Shown piece by piece: positions 31,704 through 41,830 of a DNA stretch of 64,000 bases. Under the pieces are notes generated by a model. The model ran no database searches and was not told where the DNA came from. It was given only the letters and a program-made list of their open reading frames with translations. The translations under genes were made by a program, and so were the position numbers. The first letter of the stretch is position 1. Each line of letters starts with the position of its first letter. This stretch comes from Halomonas sp. A40-4 (GTDB lineage: Bacteria > Pseudomonadota > Gammaproteobacteria > Pseudomonadales > Halomonadaceae), in assembly GCF_015767635.1 (NCBI RefSeq), contig NZ_CP065230.1, positions 1,674,001 to 1,738,000 on the forward strand, given 5' to 3'.

Positions 31704-33167
31704 GTGAGTCAGCAAACGCTCGATAACGTTTTTCAGGAATGGCAAAGCAACGAAGCTCTGGCGGAGCAGATGATCCCTTTGGTTGGCCGTCTGTACCGTC
31801 AGCACAATGTTGTGGCGACCATGTATGGGCGTTCGTTGATCAATCAGTCGGTCATCCGCATCCTCAAGGACCATCGTTTTGTTCGCAAAATCGAAGGGAC
31901 TGAGCTGTCGGTCGAAGATACCTTCCCGATTGTCAAAGCGCTGTGCGAGCTGAACCTTGGGCCTGCCCACGTGGATGTCGGCAAGCTGGCCGTGATGCTG
32001 AAGCGGCAGGGTGGTGGCGATGTCGAGACCTTCCTGCGCAAGGAGCTGCACCAGATCGTTGACGGCTACCAGCCGGGTGCCAGCAAGGGTGAGCCCAAAG
32101 ACGTTGTGCTTTACGGGTTTGGTCGTATCGGACGTTTACTGGCGCGTGTCCTGATCGAAAAAGCCGGCGGCGGCAACCTGCTGCAGCTGCGGGCGATCGT
32201 CGTGCGCGGGCGTGGTGATGTCGCGAAGGATCTGGAGAAGCGTGCCAGTCTGTTACGCCGTGATTCGGTTCACGGGCCTTTTGAAGGCACCATTGCCGTT
32301 GATGCCGAGGCGCGCACCCTGACGGTCAACGGTAACGTGGTGCAAGTCATCTATGCCGATAACCCAAGCGATATCGACTATACGGATTACGGCATCAACA
32401 ACGCGGTGATCGTCGACAACACAGGGATATGGCGTGACGAGGCAGGCCTGGGTCAACATGTCGCATGCCAAGGCGCTTCCAAGACGCTGCTGACGGCGCC
32501 GGGCAAAGGCGATATCAAGAATATTGTCTATGGCATCAACCATGAGTCGATTACCGAGCAGGACCGTATCGTATCGGCGGCCTCGTGTACGACCAATGCC
32601 ATCGTGCCGGTGCTCAAGGCGCTCAACGACGAATATGGTGTCGTTAATGGCCACGTGGAGACCGTTCATGCCTACACCAACGATCAGAACCTGATTGATA
32701 ACTATCACAAAGGGGACCGTCGCGGGCGCAGTGCCGCCCTCAATATGGTGTTGACCGAAACCGGCGCGGCCAAGGCGGCGGCAAAAGCATTGCCGGAGCT
32801 TGAAGGCAAGCTGACGGGTAATGCGATCCGCGTGCCCATCCCCAATGTGTCCATGGCGATCCTGAACCTGACGCTCGACAAGACAACGGATGTCGATGCG
32901 CTTAACGACTATCTGCGCCGTATGTCGATTGACTCGGCCTATCAGAAACAAATCGACTTCGTTGATTCTCCGGAAGTGGTCTCATCCGATTTTGTGGGCA
33001 ACCGACACGCCGGGATTGTGGATGCCAAAGCCACTATTGCCAACGGTCATCATGCCGTCGTCTATGTATGGTACGACAACGAATTCGGCTATAGCTGCCA
33101 GGTGATCCGTATTCTTCAGCAGATGTCGAACGTCAGCTTTCTCAAGCTACCTCAGCAAGCCAGTTAG
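31704..33167 (+). CDS. gap: Glyceraldehyde-3-phosphate dehydrogenase, long form
   Basis: NAD(P)-dependent GAPDH with a roughly 135-residue N-terminal extension, as in a subset of gammaproteobacteria (for example P. aeruginosa PA3001-type). The extension reads EQMIPLVGRLYRQHNVVATMYGRSLINQSVIRIL. The dehydrogenase part starts at GFGRIG (residues 138-143), carries Cys295 in SAASCTTNAIVPVLK and ends WYDNEFGYSCQVIRI. I chose GTG at 31704 because GAGG lies six bases before it; in-frame ATGs at 31671 and 31692 are alternatives. Whether it works in glycolysis or gluconeogenesis cannot be read from the sequence. A strong terminator follows. Confidence 0.93.
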   Translation: MSQQTLDNVFQEWQSNEALAEQMIPLVGRLYRQHNVVATMYGRSLINQSVIRILKDHRFVRKIEGTELSVEDTFPIVKALCELNLGPAHVDVGKLAVMLKRQGGGDVETFLRKELHQIVDGYQPGASKGEPKDVVLYGFGRIGRLLARVLIEKAGGGNLLQLRAIVVRGRGDVAKDLEKRASLLRRDSVHGPFEGTIAVDAEARTLTVNGNVVQVIYADNPSDIDYTDYGINNAVIVDNTGIWRDEAGLGQHVACQGASKTLLTAPGKGDIKNIVYGINHESITEQDRIVSAASCTTNAIVPVLKALNDEYGVVNGHVETVHAYTNDQNLIDNYHKGDRRGRSAALNMVLTETGAAKAAAKALPELEGKLTGNAIRVPIPNVSMAILNLTLDKTTDVDALNDYLRRMSIDSAYQKQIDFVDSPEVVSSDFVGNRHAGIVDAKATIANGHHAVVYVWYDNEFGYSCQVIRILQQMSNVSFLKLPQQAS

Positions 33168-33201
33168 TCTGTCTGTTTTGATTGATAATCATTAATCGAA
33201 A

Positions 33202-33226
33202 AACGCCACCATCAGGTGGCGTTTTT
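33202..33226 (+). terminator. Rho-independent terminator after gap
   Basis: A 9-bp stem (AACGCCACC at 33202-33210, GGTGGCGTT at 33215-33223, loop ATCA) is followed by T-residues and preceded by A-residues, so it could act in both directions. Confidence 0.9.
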
Positions 33227-33294
33227 GTAGGCGAATGGAATAAAAAATCTTGAAATGAGGGCGTCTATAGCACTTTAGGCGACCCCAGTTGATG

Positions 33295-33323
33295 TAGTCA
33301 TTAGGCCCGGTTGTCTTTATAAT
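33295..33323 (+). promoter_or_regulatory. Candidate sigma-70 promoter of the nqr operon
   Basis: A perfect -10 box TATAAT (33318-33323) sits 17 bases after TAGTCA (33295-33300, four of six matches to TTGACA). Transcription would start near 33330, leaving a leader of about 135 bases before nqrA. Confidence 0.6.
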
Positions 33324-33342
33324 ACGATAGATTTTTCGGGGT

Positions 33343-33363
33343 GGTTCAAGTGCTACTTGAGCC
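33343..33363 (+). promoter_or_regulatory. Hairpin in the nqr leader
   Basis: GGTTCAAGT (33343-33351) and ACTTGAGCC (33355-33363) form a 9-bp stem with one G-T pair and a three-base loop, beginning about 12 bases after the expected start of transcription. It may protect the mRNA 5' end or bind a regulator. Confidence 0.45.
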
Positions 33364-33465
33364 TGACTGGTAACAATCTGAACAGATAACAAAAATTCAC
33401 TGAGCAGAAAATAAGCATTCGAACCCCTTACCTTCGTATATCCGATCCATCAACTGGGCGAGACT

Positions 33466-34815
33466 ATGATCGAAGTCAAAAAAGGCCTGGATCTCCCCAT
33501 CACGGGAGCGCCCGAGCAGCGTATTGAAGATGCGCGTCCTGTGCGCCACGTGGCAATCCTGGGTACTGACTACGTTGGCATGAAGCCGACAATGGAAGTT
33601 CAGGAAGGGGATAAGGTCAAACTGGGCCAACTGCTCTTCACCGACAAGAAAATTGATGGCGTGCGCTTCACCGCACCCGCCTCCGGTGAAGTGGTCGCAA
33701 TAAACCGTGGCGAAAAGCGTCGTCTATTATCTGTCGTGATCAAAGTCGACGAGCAGGAAGAGGCGGTGAGCTTTGCTTCTCATGAACGTGCCTCGTTAGG
33801 TCAGCTCGATCGTCAGGTCGTGGTTGACCAGCTGGTAGAGTCCGGGCTCTGGACCGCGTTACGCACGCGTCCCTTCTCGCGGACACCGGTGATCGACAGC
33901 ACGCCTGCCGATATTTTTGTTACTGCAGTGGATACCCATCCACTCAGCGCTGATCCGGCGTTGATCATCAACGAGAACACACAAGCATTTGAAGACGGCC
34001 TCAAGGTGCTAACCCGCCTGACCGAGGGCAACGTTTTTCTGTGCAAGGGCGCCAACGCCTCTGTTCCCGGCGATGATGTCGAGGGTGTTACCACCGAAAG
34101 CTTTGCAGGGCCACATCCCGCCGGCCTGGTAGGGACGCATATTCATCACCTGTCACCGGTCGCCCTGCATAAAAAGGTATGGCACATTGGTTATCAGGAC
34201 GTCATTGCGTTTGGCAAATTGTTTGCCGAAGGTAAACTCGATGTAAGCCGCGTGGTCGCGATTGGCGGTCCGCGTGCCGAGAATCCGCGTTTGGTGCGTA
34301 CCCGTGTGGGAGCCAGCACTGAGGAACTCCTGGACGGGAATGTCATCCAACCGGAAGACACCCGCGTTATTTCAGGATCAGTCTTCTCGGGCTTTGCCGC
34401 TGAAGGAAAGCTGACCTATCTGGGACGTTTCGACAATCAAATCAGTTTGCTTGAAGAGGGCAACAAGCGCTCTTTCATGGGCTGGTTGTCGCCAGGCGCT
34501 AACCGCCATTCCGTACTGGGTATTTATCTTTCCAAGATTAAGGGCCTGAGCAACTACGCCCCCACAACATCGACTAATGGGTCCGAGCGTGCCATGGTGC
34601 CAATCGGCGTCTATGAAACCGTGATGCCGCTGGACATTATGCCGACGCAGCTGTTGCGTTCGCTGATCGTGGGCGACATTGAGGTTGCCATGCAATTGGG
34701 GTGTCTGGAGCTGGACGAAGAGGACCTTGCCCTGTGTACCTATGTTTGCCCCGGCAAATACGAGTACGGTCCCATTCTGCGTGACAATCTCACCATGATC
34801 GAGAAAGAGGCCTGA
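33466..34815 (+). CDS. nqrA: Na+-translocating NADH:quinone reductase subunit A
   Basis: Cytoplasm-facing subunit of the Na+-NQR complex, which drives sodium export while reducing quinone. The 449-aa protein starts [18 protein letters not shown], with the conserved [21 protein letters not shown] stretch and the C-terminal [27 protein letters not shown]. It is the first of six genes in the usual order nqrABCDEF. Its stop codon overlaps the next start by one base. A sodium-pumping complex fits a halophilic or marine host. Confidence 0.98.
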   Translation: MIEVKKGLDLPITGAPEQRIEDARPVRHVAILGTDYVGMKPTMEVQEGDKVKLGQLLFTDKKIDGVRFTAPASGEVVAINRGEKRRLLSVVIKVDEQEEAVSFASHERASLGQLDRQVVVDQLVESGLWTALRTRPFSRTPVIDSTPADIFVTAVDTHPLSADPALIINENTQAFEDGLKVLTRLTEGNVFLCKGANASVPGDDVEGVTTESFAGPHPAGLVGTHIHHLSPVALHKKVWHIGYQDVIAFGKLFAEGKLDVSRVVAIGGPRAENPRLVRTRVGASTEELLDGNVIQPEDTRVISGSVFSGFAAEGKLTYLGRFDNQISLLEEGNKRSFMGWLSPGANRHSVLGIYLSKIKGLSNYAPTTSTNGSERAMVPIGVYETVMPLDIMPTQLLRSLIVGDIEVAMQLGCLELDEEDLALCTYVCPGKYEYGPILRDNLTMIEKEA

Positions 34816-36041
34816 TGATGGGTATTCGACAAACACTCGATAACATCGAGCCGCACTTCCATAAAGGTGGTAAGTACGAGAAGTTTTACCCGCTTTATGA
34901 AGCCGTAGATACGATTTTCTACTCACCCCCCAGCGTGGCCAAAACCACCGCCCATGTGCGCGATGGCATCGACCTAAAGCGCATCATGATCACCGTCTGG
35001 ATGTGTACCTTCCCGGCGATGTTCTTTGGCATGTGGAACGCGGGCTGGCAGGCCAATACAGCCATCGAGGCAGGCTATGCATCGATGGACGGCTGGCGCG
35101 AAGCCATCATGATGACCCTGGCAGGTGGACACGATCCAAGCAGCCTATGGGCCAACTTCGTGTTGGGGGCAACCTACTTCCTGCCCATCTACCTGGTGAC
35201 CTTCGCCGTCGGTGGTTTCTGGGAAGTACTCTTTGCCATCAAGCGTGGTCACGAGGTCAATGAAGGCTTCTTCGTGACATCCGTGCTGTTCGCCCTGATC
35301 CTGCCGGCGACAATTCCGCTCTGGCAGGTGGCGTTGGGTATCACCTTTGGCGTGGTCATCGGCAAGGAGATTTTCGGGGGTACCGGGAAAAACTTCCTGA
35401 ATCCCGCGCTGACCGGACGGGCATTTCTGTATTTTGCTTATCCGGCGCAAATTTCCGGCGATTCTGTCTGGGTAGCAGCCGACGGCTACACAGGTGCTAC
35501 GGCGCTGTCACTGGCTTTCCAGGAAGGCATGGGCTCGCTGACCGACACCTTCAGCTGGTGGGACGCTTTCCTCGGCTTTGTCCCGGGCTCGGTAGGTGAG
35601 GTATCCACCCTGGCGATCTTTATTGGCGCCGCCGTCTTGCTCTGGACCGGGATTGCCAGTTGGCGAATCATGCTGGGCGTCTTGCTGGGCATGGTCATCA
35701 CCAGCACGCTGTTCAACCTGATGGGGTCTGACACCAATCCAATGTTTGCGATGCCGTGGTACTGGCACCTGGTGATTGGCGGCTTCGCCTTTGGCATGGT
35801 GTTCATGGCGACGGACCCGGTGTCTGCCTCCATGACCAACCAGGGCCGCCTGGTGTTCGGCGCCTTGATCGGCGTGATGACGGTGCTGATCCGCGTGGTG
35901 AACCCGGCTTTCCCGGAAGGCATCATGCTGGCGATTCTGTTTGCCAACCTGTTTGCCCCGTTGATTGACCATTTCTTTGTCCAGGCCAATATCAAGCGTC
36001 GCGTCAAGCGCACGGGCGTACCGGCCGAGGAGACTGCCTAA
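34815..36041 (+). CDS. nqrB: Na+-translocating NADH:quinone reductase subunit B
   Basis: Membrane subunit with covalently bound FMN. Two adjacent ATGs (34815, 34818) are possible; the first gives 408 aa. About ten membrane helices are visible. The FMN is attached to the threonine of the TGAT motif (Thr229 here, in [11 protein letters not shown]), the known flavinylation consensus. Other family segments are [23 protein letters not shown] and [19 protein letters not shown]. It overlaps nqrA and nqrC by one base each. Confidence 0.98.
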   Translation: MMGIRQTLDNIEPHFHKGGKYEKFYPLYEAVDTIFYSPPSVAKTTAHVRDGIDLKRIMITVWMCTFPAMFFGMWNAGWQANTAIEAGYASMDGWREAIMMTLAGGHDPSSLWANFVLGATYFLPIYLVTFAVGGFWEVLFAIKRGHEVNEGFFVTSVLFALILPATIPLWQVALGITFGVVIGKEIFGGTGKNFLNPALTGRAFLYFAYPAQISGDSVWVAADGYTGATALSLAFQEGMGSLTDTFSWWDAFLGFVPGSVGEVSTLAIFIGAAVLLWTGIASWRIMLGVLLGMVITSTLFNLMGSDTNPMFAMPWYWHLVIGGFAFGMVFMATDPVSASMTNQGRLVFGALIGVMTVLIRVVNPAFPEGIMLAILFANLFAPLIDHFFVQANIKRRVKRTGVPAEETA

Positions 36042-36862
36042 TGGCACAAGGTAATAACTCCATCAAGAAAGTTCTGATAGTGGCGTTTGCACTGTGTATT
36101 GTGTGCTCCGTCATTGTCTCGACGGCGGCGGTGGCATTACGCCCCGCCCAGCAGTTGAACCAGGAACTGGACCGTAAGACCAACATCCTTAACGTGGCCA
36201 AGCTTTACGAGCCAGGCATGGACGTTGAAGAAACATTCAACGAGCAGATTACGGCCCGTGTCGTTGACATGGAATCCGGTGATTACACCGATGAGTTCGA
36301 CCCGGAGACCTTCAATAACTTTGAAGCCGCCCGGGATCCGGCCACTGGTCGCACGTTGTCTGGTGAAAAAGACATTGCGGGTCTAAGCCGGGTAGAAAAT
36401 TACTCTACGGTGTACCTGATTGGTGATGAAAACGATCCAGAGCAGATTGTGCTGCCGATTCGTGGCCAGGGCCTATGGGGCCTCATGCGTGGCTTCATCT
36501 CCGTAGAGGGTGACGGCAATACCATTGTCAGTATCACCTACTACGAGCACAGTGAAACGCCTGGCCTGGGTGCTGAGGTTAACAACCCGCGCTGGCAGGC
36601 TCAGTGGGAAGGTAAAGAGATTTACGACGAAGAGGGCGACCTCTCGCCGGAAATCCACCTGACCAAAGGCGGTGCAAGTAACGAACACGAAGTTGATGCG
36701 CTATCCGGCGCTACGCTGACCAGTAACGGCGTGACCAACATGCTGCAATTCTGGTTGAGCGAAGAAGGCTTCGGTCCGTATTTGGCGAAATTCCGTAGCG
36801 GTACTGACCCGGAAGACGCCGAAGACACCGATACCAACTTCGAAGACGTTGAGGGGGCCTAA
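36041..36862 (+). CDS. nqrC: Na+-translocating NADH:quinone reductase subunit C
   Basis: Periplasmic subunit anchored by one N-terminal helix ([25 protein letters not shown]). It carries the second covalent FMN through the SGAT motif (Thr225, [14 protein letters not shown]). The [15 protein letters not shown] and [11 protein letters not shown] stretches are typical. A slightly long acidic tail ([18 protein letters not shown]) is unlike the shorter Vibrio protein and fits an acid-rich halophile proteome. It is 273 aa. Confidence 0.97.
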   Translation: MAQGNNSIKKVLIVAFALCIVCSVIVSTAAVALRPAQQLNQELDRKTNILNVAKLYEPGMDVEETFNEQITARVVDMESGDYTDEFDPETFNNFEAARDPATGRTLSGEKDIAGLSRVENYSTVYLIGDENDPEQIVLPIRGQGLWGLMRGFISVEGDGNTIVSITYYEHSETPGLGAEVNNPRWQAQWEGKEIYDEEGDLSPEIHLTKGGASNEHEVDALSGATLTSNGVTNMLQFWLSEEGFGPYLAKFRSGTDPEDAEDTDTNFEDVEGA

Positions 36863-36864
36863 TC

Positions 36865-37533
36865 ATGGCGGACGTAAATGCAAAAGGCGTTTTAACAGCG
36901 CCGATTTTCAAGAACAACCCCATCGCACTGCAGATATTGGGTATCTGTTCGGCGCTGGCGGTGACGACCAGCATGAGTGTTTCGCTGGTAATGGCGTTGG
37001 CGGTTATTTTTGTAACGGCATTTTCCAATCTGTTTGTATCGTTGATCAGGAATCATATTCCGTCTTCAATACGGATCATTGTCCAGATGACCATCATCGC
37101 CTCGCTGGTTATCGTGGTGGATCAGGTTCTGAAAGCCTATGCGTATGAAATGTCCAAACAGCTGTCGGTGTTCGTCGGTCTGATCATTACCAACTGCATC
37201 GTCATGGGACGTGCAGAAGGCTTTGCGATGTCCAACACGCCCGGCATGTCCTTCCTTGACGGTATCGGTAACGGTCTGGGTTACGGCTTTGTACTGATGG
37301 TCGTTGGCTTTTTCCGTGAACTGCTGGGCTCAGGCAGCGTATTTGGCTTCACCGTACTGCCGACCGTTCAGGACGGTGGCTGGTACGTGGGCAACGGCTT
37401 GCTGCTGCTTCCGCCTTCTGCATTCTTCATCATCGGCCTGCTGATCTGGGTGCTGCGTTCACTCAATCCTGAGCAGGTTGAGGAGAACGAGTTCAAGATG
37501 AAGGAAAATACTCAACCGAAGGAGGCCGTGTAA
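36865..37533 (+). CDS. nqrD: Na+-translocating NADH:quinone reductase subunit D
   Basis: Polytopic membrane subunit of 222 aa, with six helices. The start ATG at 36865 ([10 protein letters not shown]) follows the nqrC stop by two bases. Characteristic parts are [20 protein letters not shown], the [33 protein letters not shown] segment, [17 protein letters not shown] and LGSGSVFGF. NqrD and NqrE are related to each other and to RnfA/E and together bind a cysteine-ligated iron site; the ligand cysteine here is in TNCIVMGR. Confidence 0.97.
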   Translation: MADVNAKGVLTAPIFKNNPIALQILGICSALAVTTSMSVSLVMALAVIFVTAFSNLFVSLIRNHIPSSIRIIVQMTIIASLVIVVDQVLKAYAYEMSKQLSVFVGLIITNCIVMGRAEGFAMSNTPGMSFLDGIGNGLGYGFVLMVVGFFRELLGSGSVFGFTVLPTVQDGGWYVGNGLLLLPPSAFFIIGLLIWVLRSLNPEQVEENEFKMKENTQPKEAV

Positions 37534-37534
37534 C

Positions 37535-38152
37535 ATGGAACACTATCTAAGCCTTTTTGTTGCGTCGGTCTTCGTTGAAAACATGGCGTTGGCTTTCTTC
37601 CTCGGCATGTGTACCTTTTTGGCCGTCTCGAAAAAGGTATCCTCCGCGATCGGCCTGGGTATTGCCGTTATTGTCGTACTGACCGTCACCGTGCCGGTCA
37701 ACAACCTGGTATACACCTTCCTGCTTCAGGAGGGTGCACTGACCTGGACCGGCATCAATGGTGCTGAAAACATCGACCTTTCGTTCCTCGGACTGCTCAG
37801 CTATATCGGGGTTATTGCAGCACTCGTCCAGATCATGGAAATGTTCCTGGATAAGTACGTGCCTACGCTCTATAACGCGCTGGGGGTTTTCCTGCCGCTT
37901 ATCACGGTGAACTGCGCCATTCTCGGTGGCGTACTGTTCATGGTCGAGCGTAGCTATAACTTTGGTGAGTCGGTGGTCTATGGCTTTGGTGCCGGTACTG
38001 GCTGGGCGCTGGCGATCGCTGCCCTGGCAGGCATCCGTGAAAAGCTCAAGTACAGCGATGTACCGGCGGGCTTGCAGGGCCTGGGTATCACCTTTATCAC
38101 CGTAGGGCTGATGTCGTTGGGCTTTATGTCCTTCTCAGGTATTCAGCTTTAA
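37535..38152 (+). CDS. nqrE: Na+-translocating NADH:quinone reductase subunit E
   Basis: Membrane subunit of 205 aa, paired with NqrD. It starts [35 protein letters not shown], a highly conserved NqrE N terminus, with the cysteine of LGMCTFLA as iron ligand, and includes [20 protein letters not shown] with the second ligand cysteine. The start codon lies one base after the nqrD stop, so translation is coupled. Confidence 0.98.
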   Translation: MEHYLSLFVASVFVENMALAFFLGMCTFLAVSKKVSSAIGLGIAVIVVLTVTVPVNNLVYTFLLQEGALTWTGINGAENIDLSFLGLLSYIGVIAALVQIMEMFLDKYVPTLYNALGVFLPLITVNCAILGGVLFMVERSYNFGESVVYGFGAGTGWALAIAALAGIREKLKYSDVPAGLQGLGITFITVGLMSLGFMSFSGIQL

Positions 38153-38225
38153 TCGGAGCCGGTTTTCCCGACGGTGCATACGCATCGTCGGGGCAAAGAA
38201 AACCCTTCAGCAATAGGAAACCGAC

Positions 38226-39458
38226 ATGGTTGATACAGCTGTCATCTTGCTCGGTGTTGTCATGTTTACGGTCATCGTTATCAGCTTAACGGCGATCATT
38301 CTGGCAGCGCGAAGCAAGCTTGTGAGTAGTGGGGACGTGACCATTGAGGTCAACGATGACCCTGAACATACCTTGACGACCCAGGCCGGTGGCAAACTAC
38401 TGAATACCCTGGCCGCCAACGGCATTTTCCTTTCCTCTGCATGTGGCGGCGGTGGTTCCTGCGCCCAGTGCAAGTGCCGTGTAGAGACAGGCGGCGGCTC
38501 TATCCTGCCGACCGAAGAATCGCACTTCACCATGCGCGAGAAGAAGGAAGGCTGGCGTCTTTCTTGTCAGGTGCCTGTCAAGCAGGACATGAAGATTGAA
38601 GTGCCTGAGGAAGTGTTTGGCGTCAAGAAGTGGGAATGCGAGGTTATCGATAACCCCAACGTTGCCACCTTTATCAAAGAGCTGAACCTGAAGCTGCCGG
38701 AAGGCGAAGAAGTTGCCTTCCGCGCCGGTGGCTACGTGCAGTTGGTGGCGCCGCCGTACGATATCAAGTTCTCTGATTTTGATATCGAAGAGGAATACCG
38801 TGGTGACTGGGAAAAGTTCAGCTTGTTCGACGTTTCCCACAAGAACAACGAGGAAGTCATTCGTGCATATTCAATGGCGAACTACCCGGATGAGAAGGGT
38901 ATCCTCAAGTTCAACATCCGTATCGCGACGCCGCCTCCCGGCACCAGCCATCCCCCGGGCTTGATGTCCACCTATGTCTTCAGCTTGAAGCCGGGTGACA
39001 AGGTTACCGTGATGGGGCCGTTTGGTGAGTTCTTCGCCAAGGATACCAACGCCGAAATGATCTTTATCGGCGGTGGTGCCGGTATGGCACCGATGCGCAG
39101 CCATATCTTCGACCAGCTCAAGCGGTTGAAAACCGATCGTAAAATTTCATTCTGGTACGGTGCGCGCTCATGGCGTGAAACCTTCTACAATGAAGAGTAT
39201 GATCAACTGGCTGAAGAATTCTCGAACTTCGAATGGCACCTGGCGTTGTCAGACCCGCTGCCGGAAGATAACTGGGAAGGAGCGACGGGCTTCATTCACA
39301 ATGTGTTGTATGAAAACTATCTGAAGGACCACCCCGCGCCTGAAGATTGTGAGTACTACATGTGTGGGCCGCCCATGATGAACGCCTCTTGCATCAAGCT
39401 ACTGCTTGATCTGGGGGTTGAGCCGGAAAACATCATGCTGGATGATTTCGGCGGTTAA
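38226..39458 (+). CDS. nqrF: Na+-translocating NADH:quinone reductase subunit F
   Basis: NADH-oxidising subunit of 410 aa. One N-terminal membrane helix (residues 5-25) is followed by a [2Fe-2S] ferredoxin domain with the cysteines of [14 protein letters not shown] and, further on, LSCQVPV. The FAD-binding domain has RAYSMANYP and the NADH domain [15 protein letters not shown] and [12 protein letters not shown]. It is separated from nqrE by 73 bases but is clearly in the same operon. Confidence 0.98.
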   Translation: MVDTAVILLGVVMFTVIVISLTAIILAARSKLVSSGDVTIEVNDDPEHTLTTQAGGKLLNTLAANGIFLSSACGGGGSCAQCKCRVETGGGSILPTEESHFTMREKKEGWRLSCQVPVKQDMKIEVPEEVFGVKKWECEVIDNPNVATFIKELNLKLPEGEEVAFRAGGYVQLVAPPYDIKFSDFDIEEEYRGDWEKFSLFDVSHKNNEEVIRAYSMANYPDEKGILKFNIRIATPPPGTSHPPGLMSTYVFSLKPGDKVTVMGPFGEFFAKDTNAEMIFIGGGAGMAPMRSHIFDQLKRLKTDRKISFWYGARSWRETFYNEEYDQLAEEFSNFEWHLALSDPLPEDNWEGATGFIHNVLYENYLKDHPAPEDCEYYMCGPPMMNASCIKLLLDLGVEPENIMLDDFGG

Positions 39459-39587
39459 TAGCATGCCCAAGGGCGATTGCGGGGCTGGCCATTGGCTGGC
39501 CCCCTTTATTTTCGCGTTGTGGAATATCAGGCACTAACGGGACTTGTTGTTGTCTACTGGTAAGCCCCATCGTGAGAGGAGGTAATT

Positions 39588-39842
39588 ATGGCCATCTGGC
39601 TACTGGTTTTCGGATTCATGGCCCTTGTGATGACGGTCATGGCCGTGGGGGTCATCATGGGACGCAAGCCCATTGCGGGTTCCTGTGGCGGCTTGAATCA
39701 AATCGGCATGAAAGACGGCTGCGATATCTGCGGCGGTAAAGACAAGGTGTGCGAGGAAGAGAACCGTAAACGCGGTAGCGCACGTCGTCGTAGCGACGAA
39801 AGCCGTGGCGCCGATCTAGGCTATAACGCTTCTCGTCGTTAA
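39588..39842 (+). CDS. nqrM: Na+-NQR maturation protein NqrM
   Basis: An 84-aa protein needed in Vibrio for iron delivery to NqrD/NqrE. It has one N-terminal helix (LLVFGFMALVMTVMAVGVIMG) and the conserved cysteine group CGGLNQIGMKDGCDICGG, followed by a charged tail. GAGAGGAGG lies just before the ATG. It follows nqrF directly; the flavin transferase gene apbE, often found between nqrF and nqrM, is not in this window. Confidence 0.95.
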   Translation: MAIWLLVFGFMALVMTVMAVGVIMGRKPIAGSCGGLNQIGMKDGCDICGGKDKVCEEENRKRGSARRRSDESRGADLGYNASRR

Positions 39843-39875
39843 TTCCCGTCAAACAAGATTGATGATTTCTCCAAG

Positions 39876-39903
39876 ACGCCGTGGCTTAGCCACGGCGTTT
39901 TCA
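39876..39903 (+). terminator. Terminator after nqrM (target of intron insertion)
   Basis: A 10-bp perfect stem (ACGCCGTGGC at 39876-39885, GCCACGGCGT at 39889-39898, loop TTA) is followed by TTTTCA. The group II intron begins a few bases beyond the T-run. Confidence 0.9.
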
Positions 39904-39905
39904 GT

Positions 39906-41830
39906 GTGCGCCAGGCATGGCGCGCAGCGCCTTAACTGGCGCTGTTCCTGGGGGTGGTGCCTCAGGATGACTTGGGGGTGAAAGTCCCCTGCACGCCCGG
40001 CAAGGGGAAGTGCTAGCCGACGGCAAGGGTGTCTCCCGCGAGGGGGAATCTGAAGGCAGCCTGAGGCAAAACGCTGGCCTGACGAATAGGAAGCGGATAC
40101 GAGGCGTTATGGCGGGGTGAGGTGGCACTAATCACTAAAGCCCGATACTTGCACGGAACGTCATGACGTAAATCCGACAGGCATAAGCGGGAAGGTCGCG
40201 CGTCTTACCCTGGGAGGTCTGGTGGTCTGCCATGGTGCTACCGGCGTCGAGAGGCGACGGGATGGACCACCAGACGTCAGCAGAGGCCATAGTAAGTGCC
40301 GGTTCACTCCGGCACCAAGGGCCGAACATGAAGAACCGCGAGTAGGCGATAACGTCTCGAGGATCGATCATGAAGACAGAAACTGACGCTAACACCGTCA
40401 CTCACCCAGAGGGGCAGGGGCAGTACCCTGAGCCCCAGCCGGTGAGCGTCGAGACGACCCCGGCGTCGCTATCGTGGACGAAAGCGGAGCCAACCTCGCT
40501 CATGGAACGGGTCGTTGACCCGGAGAACATGGAGCGAGCTTACCGTAAGGTGGTTGCCAACAAAGGGGCACCGGGTGTCGATGGCATGACAGTGCATCAA
40601 TTAGCCAACCACCTAAAGCAATACTGGCCAACGCTGCGCGAGCGGCTGCTGGCCGACGAGTATCACCCAAGCCCAATCCGAGCGGCCACGATCCCCAAGC
40701 CTAAAGGCGGCGAGCGGCAACTCGGCATTCCTACGGTCACAGACCGACTGATCCAGCAAGCGCTGCTGCAGGTGCTCATGCCTATCTTCGACCCGATGTT
40801 CTCCGAGTCGAGTTACGGCTACCGCCCCAAACGCAACGCCAAGCAGGCCGTCTCGTCCATGAAGGCCCACGTTACCGCCGGCCACCGCTGGGTGGTCGAT
40901 CTCGACCTGGAAGCCTTCTTCGACCGAGTGAACCACGACCTGCTGATGGCACGGGTGGCGCGACGCGTTGACGACAAATGCGTGCTGCGCCTGATCCGCC
41001 GCTACCTGGAGGCAGGCATATTCCAGCACGGCCTGCCCACACCGAGACGCCAAGGAGCGCCTCAAGGTGGGCCCCTCAGCCCGCTGCTGGCGAACATCCT
41101 GCTGGACGATCTGGACAAGGAGCTGGAACGCCGAGGCCACCGCTTCTGTCGCTACGCCGATGACGTTCAGGTGTACGTCAAAAGTCGACGAGCAGGCGAG
41201 CGTGTCATGGACAGCTTGAGTGAGTATCTCGAGAGTTCACTCCGGCTGACGGTCAATCGCCGCAAAAGTGCGGTGGATCGGCCGTGGAAACGCGGCTATC
41301 TAGGCTACAGTCTCACTCGGCACAATCAGCCGAAACTGACGCTAGCCAAGACCAGCCTGAAGCGTATGACGCAGCGTGTCCGGGAGATCCTGAAGCGTGG
41401 CAGGGGGCGTAACATCCAACGGGTAATCGAAGGGTTGAGGCCAGTCCTACGAGGATGGGCCAACTACTTCAGCCTCGTTGATGTAAAGCGCCCGCTGGAA
41501 GCGCTGGATCAATGGATACGCCGCCGCTTACGCGGCCTGCTCTGGCGGCAATGGAAGCGCCCAGCGACCCGGCGGCGGAAACTCCGAGGCCTAGGTCTGG
41601 ACGCATACCGAGCTTGGAAATCGGCGGGTAATGGGCGAGGCCCCTGGTGGAATGCCGGGGCATCGCACATGAATCAGGCCCTGCCGAGGAAGTGCTTTTA
41701 TGACCATGGCCTAATCTCGATACTCGATACGGTAGGATGGCTCAAACGTTGTTCATGAACCGCCGTGGTACGGAACCGTATGCCCGGTGGTGTGAGAGGA
41801 CAGGGGAGGTAACTCCCCTTCCTACTCGAT
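39906..41830 (+). mobile_element. Group II intron, apparently full length, with maturase in domain IV
   Basis: The RNA begins GTGCGCC (39906; GTGTG two bases earlier is an alternative for the GUGYG consensus). The 5' part to about 40370 has the usual structured domain I sequence around GAAAGTCCCC and carries no gene. The maturase lies at 40370-41758. A domain V hairpin is seen at about 41758-41791 (ACCGCC paired with GGTGGT). Domain VI is 41794-41827: GAG/CTC and AGGA/TCCT enclose a bulged A at 41824, followed by a longer AGGGGAG/CTCCCCT stem. The element ends AT at 41830, seven bases after the branch A. The insertion behind a Rho-independent terminator is typical of class C introns; the class is inferred. 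Confidence 0.85.
40370..41758 (+). CDS. ltrA: Group II intron reverse transcriptase/maturase
   Basis: A 462-aa reverse transcriptase that helps the intron splice and move. Fingers/palm motifs are GAPGVDGMTVHQL, RAATIPKPKGGERQLGIPTV, FSESSYGYRPKRNAKQAV, WVVDLDLEAFFDRVNHD and APQGGPLSPLLANI; the active site is YADD at residues 262-265. The maturase X domain follows (ILKRGRGRNIQRVIEGLRPVLRGWANYF), then a basic tail. There is no HNH endonuclease domain, as in class C introns. ATG at 40370 has GAGG about eight bases before it. All catalytic residues seem intact, so the element may still be active. Confidence 0.95.
   Translation: MKTETDANTVTHPEGQGQYPEPQPVSVETTPASLSWTKAEPTSLMERVVDPENMERAYRKVVANKGAPGVDGMTVHQLANHLKQYWPTLRERLLADEYHPSPIRAATIPKPKGGERQLGIPTVTDRLIQQALLQVLMPIFDPMFSESSYGYRPKRNAKQAVSSMKAHVTAGHRWVVDLDLEAFFDRVNHDLLMARVARRVDDKCVLRLIRRYLEAGIFQHGLPTPRRQGAPQGGPLSPLLANILLDDLDKELERRGHRFCRYADDVQVYVKSRRAGERVMDSLSEYLESSLRLTVNRRKSAVDRPWKRGYLGYSLTRHNQPKLTLAKTSLKRMTQRVREILKRGRGRNIQRVIEGLRPVLRGWANYFSLVDVKRPLEALDQWIRRRLRGLLWRQWKRPATRRRKLRGLGLDAYRAWKSAGNGRGPWWNAGASHMNQALPRKCFYDHGLISILDTVGWLKRCS

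Noticed and set aside
39904..39908. GTGTG as the 5' end of the group II intron
   Set aside because: It fits GUGYG, but GTGCGCC two bases later is the more common start and gives an exon junction that restores the TAA of the convergent gene; kept only as an alternative.
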